Shown here piece after piece: positions 23,404-34,823 of a stretch of DNA of 64,000 nt (position 1 is the first letter of the stretch; each line of letters opens with the position of its first letter). This stretch comes from Phaseolus vulgaris (taxonomy: Eukaryota > Streptophyta > Magnoliopsida > Fabales > Fabaceae). Under the pieces are notes generated by a model. That model saw nothing but the letters and a program-made list of their open reading frames with translations, made no database searches and was not told the DNA's origin. The stretch is taken from assembly GCF_000499845.2 (NCBI RefSeq), contig NC_023750.2, forward strand, positions 34,550,823-34,614,822, in the 5' to 3' direction. The position numbers and the translations under genes are program-made.

Positions 23404-26400
23404 TGTTAATTGTGAATTTCAATATTAGAGGCATGGGGGGGGAACATCAAAACTAGTTATTTGAGACGCATCATAGGGTGTGAAGGAGCATAATTTGTCT
23501 GTATTCAAGAAACTAAATCGAAAATGTTCTCCGATGCCAAGTGCTTCTCTTTGTGGGGGAATAACAATATTGGGTGGTTACATTACGAAGGTGATAACGG
23601 AAGTGGTAGCATTCTATCAATGTGGCATAAAGAGGCCTTCAGTTACGATAGTCATGTCGTGGGAAAGGGGTTCATTGTGGTGTTTGGTTATTATTCAAAA
23701 ACCAACATTAGATGTGTAGTGGTAAATGTGTATGCTGCATGTAATCTGAGTGATAAGAGGTTACTTTGGGAGGAGTTGTCTAATATTAAAGCGTCTTCAC
23801 AGGATATGGTATGGTGTATGTGTGGGGATTTTAATGCCATTAGAAGACGAGGTGAAAGGAAAGGAAGTAAAGATAGGGTTTACCAATCAAGCGAGATGGA
23901 TGGGTTTAACAGGTTCATTGATACAAACCTGCTGCTTGATTTACCTATTGTGGGTAAAAAATTCACATGGTTCAAATCTAATGGCTCGGCGAAAAGCAGA
24001 TTGGATAGGGTGCTTGTTACGGAAGAGTGGTTGGATCATTGGTTTATGAGCAAACAATATGTTCAACAAAGGGAAGTATCTGACCATTGTGCTATTGTGG
24101 TCAAATCTATGGTTAAAGATTGGGGCCCTAACCCTTTCCGAACAATCGATGCCTGGATGTTGGAAAAAGGTTTTAGTGAGATGTTAAAGGAAAAGTGGTC
24201 CTCTTACGTTGTCCAGGGGTGTGAATTCGTTAAGTGTAAAGAGAAGTTGAAGCGGATGAAGGGTGATCTAAAAGCATGGAATAGAGATGTCTTTGGTAAT
24301 ATTCATTCCAAGAAGAGGGAGATATTGCAGGCAATTGCGAATTTTGATAACCAAGACTGTCTCAGTAACCTCACGGAAAGTGATAGGGCTAAGAGGTGTG
24401 AGTTGATTAGTTGTCTGAGGGATATTGACAAGAAGCTGGAGTCTATCATGTGTCAAAAGGCTAGAGTAAACTGGCTTAAATATGGGGACTCATGTACTAA
24501 GTTCTACTACTCAACTCTGAGGTGGAGACGTCTGAGAAATGAAGTAAAAGGTGTGGAGGTAGGGGATCATTGGTGTGAAGAACCTAGTACAGTTCGTCTG
24601 GAAGCCAAGAAGATCTTTGAGAAGAGGTTTAAAGCAACTAAAGATTTTGGAGTACGTCTTGATGGGGTTGAGTTTAAATCCCTCTCAGAGGAAGACAATG
24701 CGAGTCTGATAGCTAGCTTTACTGAGGAAGAAATAAGGAATGCAGTGTGGCAGTGCGAAGGCACAAAGAGTCCAGGCCCTGATGGGTTCAATTTTAATTT
24801 CCTTAAGAAAAGTTGGGATTTCATTAAAGAAGACATTGTGGCAGCGATGTGTCTTTTTCATGAGAAAAGGTGTATACCGAAGGGCTGTAACGCCTCTTTC
24901 ATAGCTTTGATTCCTAAAGTAAGGGATCCGTTCACTTTTGAGCAATATAGGCCAATTTCTCTAGTGGGAGCTGTATATAAGATCATAGCGAAGGTGATGG
25001 CGGAAAGGATTAAGAAAGTGCTACCGGCTGTTATCGATGAAAGTCAGTCGGCTTTCTTAAAGAACAGAGGAATTCTTGACAATGTTCTTTTGGCCAATAA
25101 AACGGTGGAGGATCTAAAGAGGGGAGGGAGGAGCGGTCTGTGTTTAAAAGTGGACTTTGAAAAAGCGTATGATTCAGTAAGATGGGAGTTCCTGTATGAT
25201 ATGTTACAGAGGTTGGGGTTCCATAAGAGGTGGATTATGTGGGTTCAGGGTTGTATGGAAAGTGCAACGGTGTCAGTACTCGTAAATGGGAGTCCTACGG
25301 AAGAATTTAAACCATCAAGGGGGCTAAGGCAGGGTGACCCTTTAGCTCCATTTCTCTTTTTAGTGGTTGCTGAAGGCATGGCAGGGCTAGTAAGGCAAGC
25401 TGTGAAGGCTGAGTTATTAAAGGGCCCTAAGATCGGAAGAAAGGAGGTTGAATTGAGTCTTCTTCAGTTTGTAGATGACACCTTGTTCCTATGTGAGAAT
25501 TCTTATGCCAATATAGTCACTCTCAAGGCTATCCTTAGGGGATTTGAGCTGGCATCTGGCCTGAAGATCAATTTCCATAAGTCGAAGATAGCTGGTATTA
25601 ATGTCCCCCAACGTGATTTGGAGTGTTACGCAAAGACTCTGAATTGTGATCAAATGGGAATCTCGTTTACTTATTTGGGATTAGAAGTGGGGGGTAATCC
25701 AAGGAAGAAGAAGTTTTGGGAGACGGTTCTGAACAAGCTGAAATCGAGGCTTAGTGTATGGAAAGGGCGTTTTTTGTCTACGGCTGGTAGAATATGTTTA
25801 ATAAAATCTGTTATTACGGCTATACCGTTCTACTATCTGTCTCTTTTCAAAGCATCGGACTCGGTATGCAAAAGTATCATCAGCATCCAAAGAAGGTTTC
25901 TCTGGGGATGGGGCAAGGAGAAGATACCGATATCATGGGTAAGTTGGAAAATTATATGTAAACCGAGGGAGGAAGGTGGTCTAGGTATAAGAGATATTCG
26001 GAAGTTTAATGTAGCACTTCTAGCCAAGTGGAGATGGCGGTGTATTTCGAGTGAGAAAGGAAAATGGAAAGAATGCCTGGACTCTAAGTATGATCTGAAA
26101 CATGGTGGTAATCATACATCTATGAGACTACAATCCTGGTGGTGGAAAGACCTTGGGAAGGTTTGTGGGGAGGGCGACGGAGATGGGTGGTTTCAAGAAG
26201 CTGTGGGGTGGAAAGTAGGAAGGGGTGATAAAGCAAGGTTTTGGGAGGATGTATGGTTAGGAAATGTCAACTTAAAGACATTGTTCCCTAGATTGTATTC
26301 TGTGTCGTTGAACCAAGGCCAGAAGGTGGAGGAGGTAGGTATGTGGGACGACGCGAGGTGGAGGTGGTGTTTAAGATGGAGGCGTGCAAGATTTGAGTGG

Positions 26401-27081
26401 GAAATCCCGATGGAAGAGGAGCTCGGTATACTTTTAACTAGAGCCATCATCATTAAGGATGTAAAGGATATACAGGTATGGTCAGGTGATGAATCTGGAT
26501 GTTATAATGTCAGTTCTGCTTATGCTTACCTTGACAAAATTGATAGGGGACCACACTATGATGCCTTTAAGTATTTATGGAAGGCTAAGGTGTTCCCTAA
26601 CGTGTTAACCACAGCATGGAGGGTTTTGAGGGGCAGAATGCCAACTAGGGTGTCTTTGGGCAGGAGAGGAGTTGTGTTAAGCACACTAGTGTGTCCGATG
26701 TGCCAGACAAAGGAGGAATCATGCCAGCATCTGTTCTTGGAATGTAAGACTGCAATACATGCATGGGCTTTATGCTTCAGATGGAGTGGACTAGTGTTTG
26801 TCCAACATAATGACATTATGGCCCACTTTGTGAGTTTCCATTTAATGCAGAGCAGCAAGGTACAAAATGAGGTATGGAAAGGTGTGTGGGTAGCCATAGT
26901 ATGGTGTTTATGGGAGCATAGAAACCAAGTGGTGTTCAATCAAGGAGTAGCTGATGGGAAGAAGTGTTTCACAATGCCCAACTCAAATCGTGGTTATGGC
27001 TGAAAAATAAGGCACAACATTTCAATTGCTCTTTTGCTGAATGGATGATGAATCCTCTGGTGTGCATCACCAGCTACAAAT
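23403..27081 (+). pseudogene. L1-2 ORF2, endonuclease-reverse transcriptase, nearly intact
   Basis: The start ATG at 23403 overlaps the ORF1 stop as TAATG. A +1 shift in an 8-G run near 23435 and TAA at 23491-23493 interrupt the beginning. From 23494 to about 26960 the frame is open for over 1150 codons, covering the rest of the endonuclease (GDFNAIRR, SDHCAIVV), reverse transcriptase (SPGPDGFNFNFL, KVDFEKAYDSVRW, GLRQGDPLAPFLF), FVDD at 25468-25479 and the zf-RVT CPMCQTKEESCQHLFLEC. A frameshift near 26960 leaves a short false end at 27003; the homologous end is TGA 27079-27081. This is the least decayed of the L1 ORF2 copies here. Confidence 0.9.
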
Positions 27082-27536
27082 GAGTAAGGCAGAGGACATC
27101 AGCGAAGGTATCAAGGGAAGGGGGAAGGTGCTCCTAATCAGAAACAACTAAAATCAACAGCACGGCTCAATTTTGTTAGGAAACCTGCAGTATTAATCAT
27201 GGAATTTGTTGGTTTTGTTGCCTTGGTTGGGCTAGGGATTTGAAGATTATACTAATAGTAGGCTCGGTGATTATACTAATAGTAGGCTCGGTGGTCCATT
27301 GAGGAAGGGTAACGGAGTGGCTAGTGACACAAAGTTCATGGCAGCCACTAACTTATTATGCTGCATAAGCTGAAAATTATGCAGATCTGGTGCACTTTTG
27401 GTTCAGCAGATTGGTTTTTTGGTGTTAAAGCTTGCCTTTTATTATGAAACAACTTGCTGTAATTTGCTTTCTGTGAGACTAAGTTTTAGTTTTTTGCTCT
27501 TATAAAAGCAAGAGCCAAAGATCTGGGAAGGATGTC
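27082..27536 (+). other. L1-2 3' UTR, first part
   Basis: Noncoding. A 25-bp unit around ATACTAATAGTAGGCTCGGT is duplicated in tandem near 27247-27294. The segment near 27370, with ATTATGCAGATCTGGTG, is shared with the L1-4 remnant at 54650. Confidence 0.6.
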
Positions 27537-28016
27537 ATGATCGCCGGTCGATGAAGTGGCGCTCGCCATATGTGTGTAGTCGGTGGTCGCCGAAGTTATG
27601 CAAGGCCAACATGATCGTTGGTCGATGAAACGGAGATCTCCATGCATGCGTAGTCGGTGGTCGTCGAAGGTATGCAAAGGTCAACATGATCGCCGGTAGA
27701 TGAAGCGGCGTTCTCCATAGGTCAACATGATCGCCGGTCGATGAAGTGGCGCTCCCCATATGGGTGTAGTCGGTGGTCGCCGAAGTTATGCAAGGCCAAC
27801 ATGATCGCCGGTCGATGAAACGACGATCTCCATGCGTGCGTAGTCGGTGGTCGTCGAAGTTATGCAAAGGTGAACATGATCGCCGGTCGATGAAACGACG
27901 ATCTCCATGTATGTGCAGTCGGTGGTCGCCGAAGTTAGGCAAAGGTCAACATGATCGCCAGTCGAGGAAGCGGTGTTCTCCATATGTGTGTAATCGGTGG
28001 TCGCCGAATTTTGTGG
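27537..28016 (+). repeat. 75-bp minisatellite in the L1-2 3' UTR
   Basis: Six to seven copies of a 75-76 bp unit, with starts near 27537, 27609, 27684, 27724 (after a shortened copy), 27798, 27874 and 27949. Each contains CATGATCGCCGGTCGATGAA and CGGTGGTCGCCGAAG. Its GC content is well above the flanks, and it keeps open frames on both strands, up to 135 codons on the minus strand, because the unit length is near a multiple of three. I regard these as repeat-driven frames, not genes. Confidence 0.9.
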
Positions 28017-28120
28017 ATGATTTAGGAAGTCCACTTCTGGTTACTGTATATGGGTTGGGATACCCCTGAAGTATCCCCTTTAATTTTATTTATTCATTGC
28101 TGATAAAAAAAAAACTAAAG

Positions 28121-28967
28121 AGACAACTTTTCTCATCTATCTTTATCTTTTTGTAATATATTATCTACTATAATAATGAATAAAATTAAGTTTAGTTAGG
28201 TTTGAATTGCATCTTTAATTTAAATATTTCCCATTGAGTTTATATTAAAAAAAACAATATTTTATTGAGTTTTATATGAAAAAAAATTATTCTACTGAGT
28301 GATCAAAATATTTTTTTTTATTTTTTTCTAAGTATTAAGTCGTTTGATTTTTGTCATGAACAATATGATGTGATTGATGGTTACTTTCATTCTTTTCATC
28401 TATATATTCATTTCTTCTCTAATATCTTTCAACTGAACTTTACCCTCTTGTACCAAAGCTGCAATAATGCAATATATGCAGCAGAAATAGCTGATGGTAT
28501 TTGCAGTTTGGCTTAAAAAATTGAAAATAACCTTAAGACAATAGGAAAGTTATATAAGGTTGAAATATTTATAAAATTCTTCGTTTAATTTTTTTATTTT
28601 TATTTTTTATTGATAAAAAAATCATCCAAAAGTAATAGTTTATTAAAAGTGTTTTAAATAGAAACTGAATTAAAAGCATTCAAGTTTAAAAAGCTAATTA
28701 AATCTTAATTAAACCATAAAATTATAATTGTTTTCCTCCCTTAGCTAAAAAAATAAATAAAAAACATCCTTATGCAGTTTTCTGGTTTTATAACTCTTAC
28801 TGTTTTGTGGTTTTATAACACCTTTCCTCTTGCTAAGCTATTTGTCTTCACTAGGAATATAGTCTCATCACGCAGCAATATTCTAAGACGACTTGAAAAG
28901 TGAACTAGTGATAAATAATCAAGTGCAAAATGTTTTATTATACAGCAAAAATCCATTTTATGCTACA
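28121..28967. other. Noncoding spacer between L1-2 and the gypsy element
   Basis: AT-rich with no supported feature. The last 5 bp (28968-28972, TCACG) are the target duplication of the next element. Confidence 0.5.
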
Positions 28968-28972
28968 TCACG

Positions 28973-29246
28973 TGATAGAGTATTGGCCCCCAAGACAGCA
29001 AGCCCATCAGACAGAAGAAGAAGCCTTCATGGATGAAAGACTATGTTATTTAATAGATTATTAGTATTATCATATCTAATTTTGGCTATAGAGCTTTAGG
29101 GCCCAATGACTTGTATCAGCCCACATCATCTCCTATTTAGGTGATGAGAAACTTAAATAAAAGACATGAGAAAAGTTTCTTAAACCTAGAGTAGAATATT
29201 CAGAGTTAACATCTTTCTTAGCAAGCACAGTAGCTGTAACCTATCA
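28973..29246 (+). repeat. 5' LTR of the gypsy element
   Basis: 274 bp, TG...CA ends. Besides regulatory sequence, it holds a copy of the pol C-terminal codons up to the stop at about 29052, because pol runs into the 3' LTR. Confidence 0.9.
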
Positions 29247-29261
29247 TTGGTGCTTTCATTG
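29247..29261 (+). other. Primer binding site of the gypsy element
   Basis: TTGGTGCTTTCATTG follows the LTR directly. It is not the initiator-methionine type found in element B; I cannot name the tRNA with certainty. Confidence 0.6.
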
Positions 29262-29270
29262 CTCTCCACC

Positions 29271-30260
29271 ATGCCTCCCTCACGCCAAGCTAAGGACCTT
29301 GAGGACATTCTCCTCACCATCCAAGAACGTCTTTCAGCCATACAAACACAAATGGAAACCACAGAAGCCAGGCAGACCAACATAGAGGCCAGCAACGAGT
29401 TCCTTCAAACCACACTCACCTCCTTGGTAAACCAGGTTTCCTCTAATTTCCCTCCTACTTTTTCCCCACACATGTCCACACAAGACCAGCCAAATATTCC
29501 ACCCACCATACGACCACCAAAACTACAATTAGCCTTCTTTGAAGGACCATACCCCTTGGATTGGTTATTCCAAGCTGAACAGTATTTTACATTCTACCAA
29601 ATTCCCCCAGATCAAAGATTATCCATGGTTCCCTTTCACATGAAAGGGGATGCCCTTAGCTGGTTTAAGTGGATGCATCAGAACAACCTTCTTGCAGATT
29701 GGCCCTCTTTTACCCGTGCCTTAGAGCTACGTTTTGGCCCCTCTTCCTATACCAACCACCAAGCTGAACTATTCAAACTACACCAACATTCTTTGGTTTC
29801 AGAATACCAGGCACGCTTTGAAAAAATATGTAACTGTGTCCAAGGGTTGTCCCCAGAAACCATTCTGAATTGTTTCACTTCAGGCCTCCATCCCGAAATC
29901 CGAAGGGAACTTGCTATACTTAATCCCTATTCCATTTCCCAGGCTATTGGTCTTGCCAAACTCATCGAAGATAAAATCAGAGACTCCAAACCTAAACCCT
30001 TTCGTTCCCCAAACCTTACAAATTTTCAGCACCACACCACCAACAACTCACGCCACCCACACCTTCCTCCAACAACCACGACTACCCAAACCAACCTCAA
30101 TCACCCTGTTGTACCCCATAACCTACCACCCACCCCTCCCTTACCCATTAAACGTCTCACAGCTGCACAACTTCAGGAAAGGAGAGCATTAGGTTTATGT
30201 TATAACTGCGATGAAAAATTTTAACCCAGGCCACAAATGTTCTAGCTCCAGATTTCTTTT
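29271..30260 (+). pseudogene. Gypsy gag, frameshifted at the zinc knuckle
   Basis: The ATG at 29271 starts a capsid protein with an N-terminal coiled-coil (DILLTIQERLSAIQTQME), then a retrotransposon gag domain (FEGPYPLDWLFQAEQYFTFY, ALSWFKWMHQNN) and a proline-rich linker. The knuckle CYNCDEKF is cut by an extra T in the T run near 30218-30221, giving TAA at 30222-30224; the other half, NPGHKC, continues in the next frame. In an intact element gag and pol would be one frame here. Confidence 0.88.
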
Positions 30261-32290
30261 ACTCCTAGACAATTCTGACTGTCCCTCGGCCTCCACGGAA
30301 GAAACCCTAGAACTCACACCTACAGATGACATGATCCATTTCCACCTTTCACCACATGCTCTAAATGGTACCCTCTCACCACAAACCCTTAAATTCACGG
30401 GTCTCATCAACAATCTCCCAGTCACAGTCCTAATAGACTTTGGTAGCTCCCACAATATTTTACAGCCTCGCATTGCCCATCACCTTCACCTCCCCATCTC
30501 ACCCAGTCCCCTATTTACCGTCATGGTTGGAAATGGAGCTTTTATCACGTGTCAGGGCATTTGTCCCTCAGTTAATATCGCTCTCCAAAACACTACCTTC
30601 ACAATTCCTCTTTACCTCCTTCCCATAGAAGGAGCAGATGTTGTTTTAGGGATCGATTGGTTGCGCACTTTAGGCCCAATTACAGCTGATTTCTCTATCC
30701 CCAGCATAGCCTTCACCCATCTCAACCAACAAATCACTCTAAAAGCCAGCACACCCACCACACCAACCCCAGCTACCTATCATCAGTTCTGCCAACTCCT
30801 TTCCACAAAAGCCATGGCATCCATCCATCTTTTATCCATTGACACACCATCAGATTCCACCCTCCCTCTAGAAATCAGAATACTAACACCATCCTCTCCG
30901 TTATTCTCTCTGCCATTTTCAATACAATCCATCCTTCTTCAACATCAAACCATTTTTCAAATTCCTCGAGGCCTACCACCTCCTCGGCCCCATGACCACC
31001 ACATACCACTCCTCTCTCACACATCACCCATTAATGTTAAACCATATCGCTACCCTCACTCACAAAAATCCACCATCTCTACCCTTATTCAAACAATGCT
31101 TCACGAAGGCATTATCAAACCAAGCACTAGCCCCTTCTCCTCCCCAGTTCTTTTGATTAAAAAAAAAAGATGGTACATGGCGTTTTTGTATAGACTATAG
31201 AGCCTTAAATGCAGCCACAATCAGTGACCGCTTCCCCATTCCCACCATTGATGAATTACTAGATGAATTGGGTTCGGCTACTATTTTCACTAAGATTGAC
31301 TTATACTCTGGATACCACCAAATTCGCCTCACCCCCACAGATACTCACAAAACAGCTTTCAGAACAATGGATGGTCACTATGAATTCCTAGTAATGCCTT
31401 TCGGCTTGACAAATGCACCATCAACTTTTCAAGCAGCAATGAATGATCTACTTAGGCCTTATCTCAGACGGTTTGTTCTTGTCTTTTTTGATGATATTTT
31501 GGTCTACAGTCCCACACTTCAGGACCACCTAACTCATTTAAAGCTTATTTTGCAATTATTGGCACAACATCATTTCTTTGCTAAGTTATCTAAATGCAGT
31601 TTCGCTACCACCCAAGTTAGCTATTTGGGTCACCTTATTTCATCTATAGGTGTCGCACCAGACCCAGACAAAATTCAGGCAATCACAAGTTGGCCACAGC
31701 CACGTTCACTCACGGATTTACGTGCTTTCCTCGGCCTCACGGGTTTTTATAGAAAATTCGTTCACCACTACGCCACTCTCGCCTCTCCGCTCACCGATTT
31801 ATTACAACACAAACAATTTACATGGACATCAGCGGCACAAGAGGCCTTTCAAATATTACAAGCACACATGGCAAAAATTCCTACACTACGCCTGCCAGAC
31901 TTCCAACAACCCTTCACAGTGGAAACAGATGCCTCTGCTGTAGCTGTAGGGGTCGTCCTCAGCCAAGCCAACCATCCCATAGCTTTCTTCATCAAAAAAA
32001 TGTGTCCCCGCCTCCAATCCGCATCAGTTTATGTCCTAGAAATGCATGCAATTACAGAAGCAATTAAAAAGTGGCGTTAGTATTTACTTGGTACACATTT
32101 CACCATTTTCACTGACCAAAAAAGCCTCAACACCCTGTTATCCCAAACAATCCAAACCCCAGAACAGCAAAAGTGGACTGCCAAGCTACAAGGATATGAT
32201 TTTAAGATAGTATACAAACCTGGAAAAACAAATGTCGTAGCTGATGCCCTTTCCCGCCAAGAATCGACACCCAAATCAGTGTTTTTGTCC
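30222..32290 (+). pseudogene. Gypsy protease, reverse transcriptase and RNase H, broken
   Basis: After the knuckle comes an aspartic protease with VLIDFGSSHNIL; the usual DSGS or DTGS reads DFGS. The reverse transcriptase begins near PYRYPHSQKSTI, is shifted by one extra A in a 10-A run at 31159-31168, and continues with FTKIDLYSGYHQIRL, VMPFGLTNAPSTFQ and FFDDILVYS. RNase H follows with FTVETDASAVAVGVVLSQ; an in-frame TAG at 32078-32080 interrupts it, and ADALSR near 32240 marks its end. Together these enzymes would mature gag-pol and copy the RNA into DNA. Confidence 0.9.
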
Positions 32291-33508
32291 ATCTCTTCTC
32301 CCATGCCGACCATCTTCCAAACTCTTCAACATTACTTCGCCACCAGTGACGGCCTCCAAGTTATACAGCAGTACACTCACAACCAACCTTCACCATCCCT
32401 ATTCCACACACGCAGAGGACTGTTATTTTTTCGCAACAAAATTTTTCTTCCAGAGGCCGACAATTTTCGCCAACAGGTTCTCCGAGAATGCCATGAATCT
32501 CCCACCGCAGGTCCCTCAGGTTTAACACCCACATTGTCACGAGTGGCCGCGTCCTTCTACTGGCCAGGATGGACAAGGGACGTTAAAACCTTCATACAAC
32601 AGTGCTCTCCATGTCAACGCAACAAGTACCTGCCAAAGAAAATTCAGGGGTTAATACAACCTCTCCCAATACCAGATCAAGTGTGGGAAGACTTATCCAT
32701 GGATTTTATTACACACCTACCTTCATCCGCGGGTCACACCGTCATTTGGGTCATCTGTGACCGACTCACAAAATACGCCCACTTTCTTGCGCTTCCAACC
32801 CACTACACAGCTGAAAGTATTGCACGACGATTCTCAAGCGAAATATGCCGCCTTCATGGGATTCCCAAATCCATTGTGTCTGACCGAGACCCCATTTTCA
32901 TTAGCAACTTCTGGAAAACCCTGTTTCAAGCACAAGGCACAACCCTCAAGTTCAGTTCATCATACCACCCCCAGACAGATGGCCAAACATAAGTGATAAA
33001 CAGAGGCTTCGAAGCATACCTTCGTTGTTTTACCAGTGACAACTCGACCTCGTGGTATCGCTTCCTTCACCTTGCGGAACTGTGGTACAACACATCTCAT
33101 CATTCAGCCATAGGCACATCACCCTTCACGGCGCTTTACGGCCGTCCACCACCATCCACTTTGGATTTGCTCCATACCCCACGCTCCGGGACCACCGTGA
33201 CCGAGCTCCTCCACCAACACACCGTCATCTTACACGAATTGAAGAAGCATCTCCAGTGCACACGCCAACGCATGCGGGACAACGCTGATCGACACCGCTC
33301 GGACGTGTCCTTCAACGTCGGCGAATGGGTATGGCTCCGCCTCCAACCGTATCGACAGCAATCCGTGGAACGTCGCGTTTCACATAAGCTCGCGCCGCGC
33401 TACTCTGGACCGTTTGAAATCCTCCGCCGTATCGGCGCGGTGGCGTATGAACTCCGACTTCCAGCCACTTCAAAGATCCACCCCGTCTTCCACATTTCGT
33501 TACTTTGA
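32291..33508 (+). pseudogene. Gypsy integrase, two nonsense codons
   Basis: The zinc-binding HHCC region ends with CSPCQRNKYLPKK. The catalytic core shows MDFITHLP (first Asp), SDRDPIFISNFW (second Asp) and YHPQTDGQT, after which TAA at 32990-32992 stands exactly where the catalytic Glu codon is expected. The frame then stays open through the GPY/F-like part ([28 protein letters not shown]) to TGA 33506-33508. No chromodomain is visible after it, so the lineage within Ty3/gypsy is left open. Confidence 0.9.
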
Positions 33509-34264
33509 GGCTACAAAGGACCCCCACCCTTGCACTTTTCAAACTCAAACTCAAACTCAAGTCGCATCTCTCTGCCCACTGAACATAACTCTAATTCGAA
33601 CTCCCTCTCACCTACTTCAGTAGCCGCACCAACCCTGCCCACAACAATCAATGTTACCTCAGAGAAACTTTCACCTAATTCAATAGCCAACCCTACTCGG
33701 CCCACCAAAATTAACGTTACCACACCCCCCCTTTCACCTAATTTTCTAGCCACACCACCCCTCTTACCCAATGACCAGCCGCCACGTCAAAAGTTGCATG
33801 TGGAAATGGTAAAGCACCTCGAGACACTCTCCCACTCACCAATCCAGCATGCTCCACTCATTATCTCACCTAATAATGTCAATCCCACCAACCCACCATT
33901 ACCTAGCCACGTGGATATTAACCTCGAGCCACTCTCCCACTCACCAATCCAGCATGCTCCAATCATTCTCTCACCTAATAATGTCAATCCCACCAACCCA
34001 CCATTACCTAGCCACGTGGATATTAACCTCGAGCCCCTCCCCCATTCAACACTCCAGAACACTCCTTTTACCCTCCCCTGTAACCCTAATGGCAGTACCA
34101 CCAACCCACAAAGTCCAAGCCCAACCCAAAATGCTTTCCCTACCCACTTTGAGGACAAAGCGTCTCCACAAGCGGATGGACATGATAGAGTATTGGGCCC
34201 CCAAGACAGCAAGCCCATCAGACAGAAGAAGAAGCCTTCATGGATGAAAGACTATGTTATTTAA
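33509..34264 (+). pseudogene. Proline/asparagine-rich C-terminal tail of gypsy pol, reaching into the 3' LTR
   Basis: This frame is the same as that of the integrase and is separated from it only by the TGA at 33506. About 250 codons rich in P, N, S and T follow, including an in-frame 105-bp (35-residue) duplication from 33827 (SHSPIQHAP twice). The end, RQKKKPSWMKDYVI, lies inside the 3' LTR and stops at 34262-34264. Function is unknown. Pol extending into the LTR is known for some plant gypsy groups. Confidence 0.65.
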
Positions 34265-34457
34265 TAGATTATTAGTATTATGATGTCTAATTTTGGCTAT
34301 AGAGCTTTAGGGCCCAATGACTTGTATCAGCCCACATCATCTCCTATTTAGGTGATGAGAAACGTAAATAAAAGACATGAGAAAAGTTTCTTAAACCTAG
34401 AGTAGAATATTCAGAGCTAACATCTTTCTTAGCAAGCACAGTAGCTGTAACCTATCA
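34183..34457 (+). repeat. 3' LTR of the gypsy element
   Basis: 275 bp, almost identical to the 5' LTR, followed by the TCACG duplication. Confidence 0.92.
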
Positions 34458-34823
34458 TCACGCTTAGAGTTTTAACTTGTATTCCAATAAATAAGCCAAT
34501 TTAACAACCAAAACAATTATTATAAAACTCATCCAATGCATTGTAGGGTGCTTATACAGGCTGTAAAGTAACAGGTTGCATTTGGTATACATCGAAAGCA
34601 GATTTCCTTTCAGTGTCTTCTCACAACTTCATTTTGAATCTGATCTCAATCAATGCTTTGAAGTGATTGAAGGAAGCTACCATGATTCTTTGTCTGCATT
34701 CTTCATCATAGTTTCTTTCTGGTTCTTCACACTAGTACAAAATTTGAAAACAACGACTATTTATTTAGTGCGGCTTTGCGTTTAAACGCATTTGTAAAAA
34801 ACGCGGTGGCATTTTTGTAATTA

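Larger units (their letters stand above)
22102..28112 (+). mobile_element. 5'-truncated L1 LINE (L1-2)
   Basis: The first base continues directly inside ORF1, so the element is truncated at the 5' end, as is usual for LINEs. It ends with CATTGCTGATAAAA and a run of A. AACTAAAG occurs at 22094-22101 and again at 28113-28120, giving an 8-bp target duplication, partly ambiguous because of the poly(A). It carries partial ORF1, almost intact ORF2, and a 3' UTR with a 75-bp minisatellite. Confidence 0.88.
28973..34457 (+). mobile_element. Compact Ty3/gypsy retrotransposon with 275-bp LTRs
   Basis: LTRs at 28973-29246 and 34183-34457 both run TGATAGAG...CCTATCA. The element is flanked by TCACG at 28968-28972 and 34458-34462. 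The two LTRs differ at about four bases and one indel by eye, which indicates a fairly recent insertion. The 5485-bp element has gag, protease, reverse transcriptase, RNase H and integrase in that order, the Ty3 order, on the plus strand. Three nonsense codons and two homopolymer frameshifts break the reading frame. Confidence 0.93.

Noticed and set aside
27537..28016. CRISPR-like array
   Set aside because: The units are contiguous, without unique spacers, inside an L1 3' UTR of a plant genome.
27535..28069. Histidine/arginine-rich repeat proteins on both strands
   Set aside because: Period-75 repeats keep frames open on both strands without selection; there is no start context or family.
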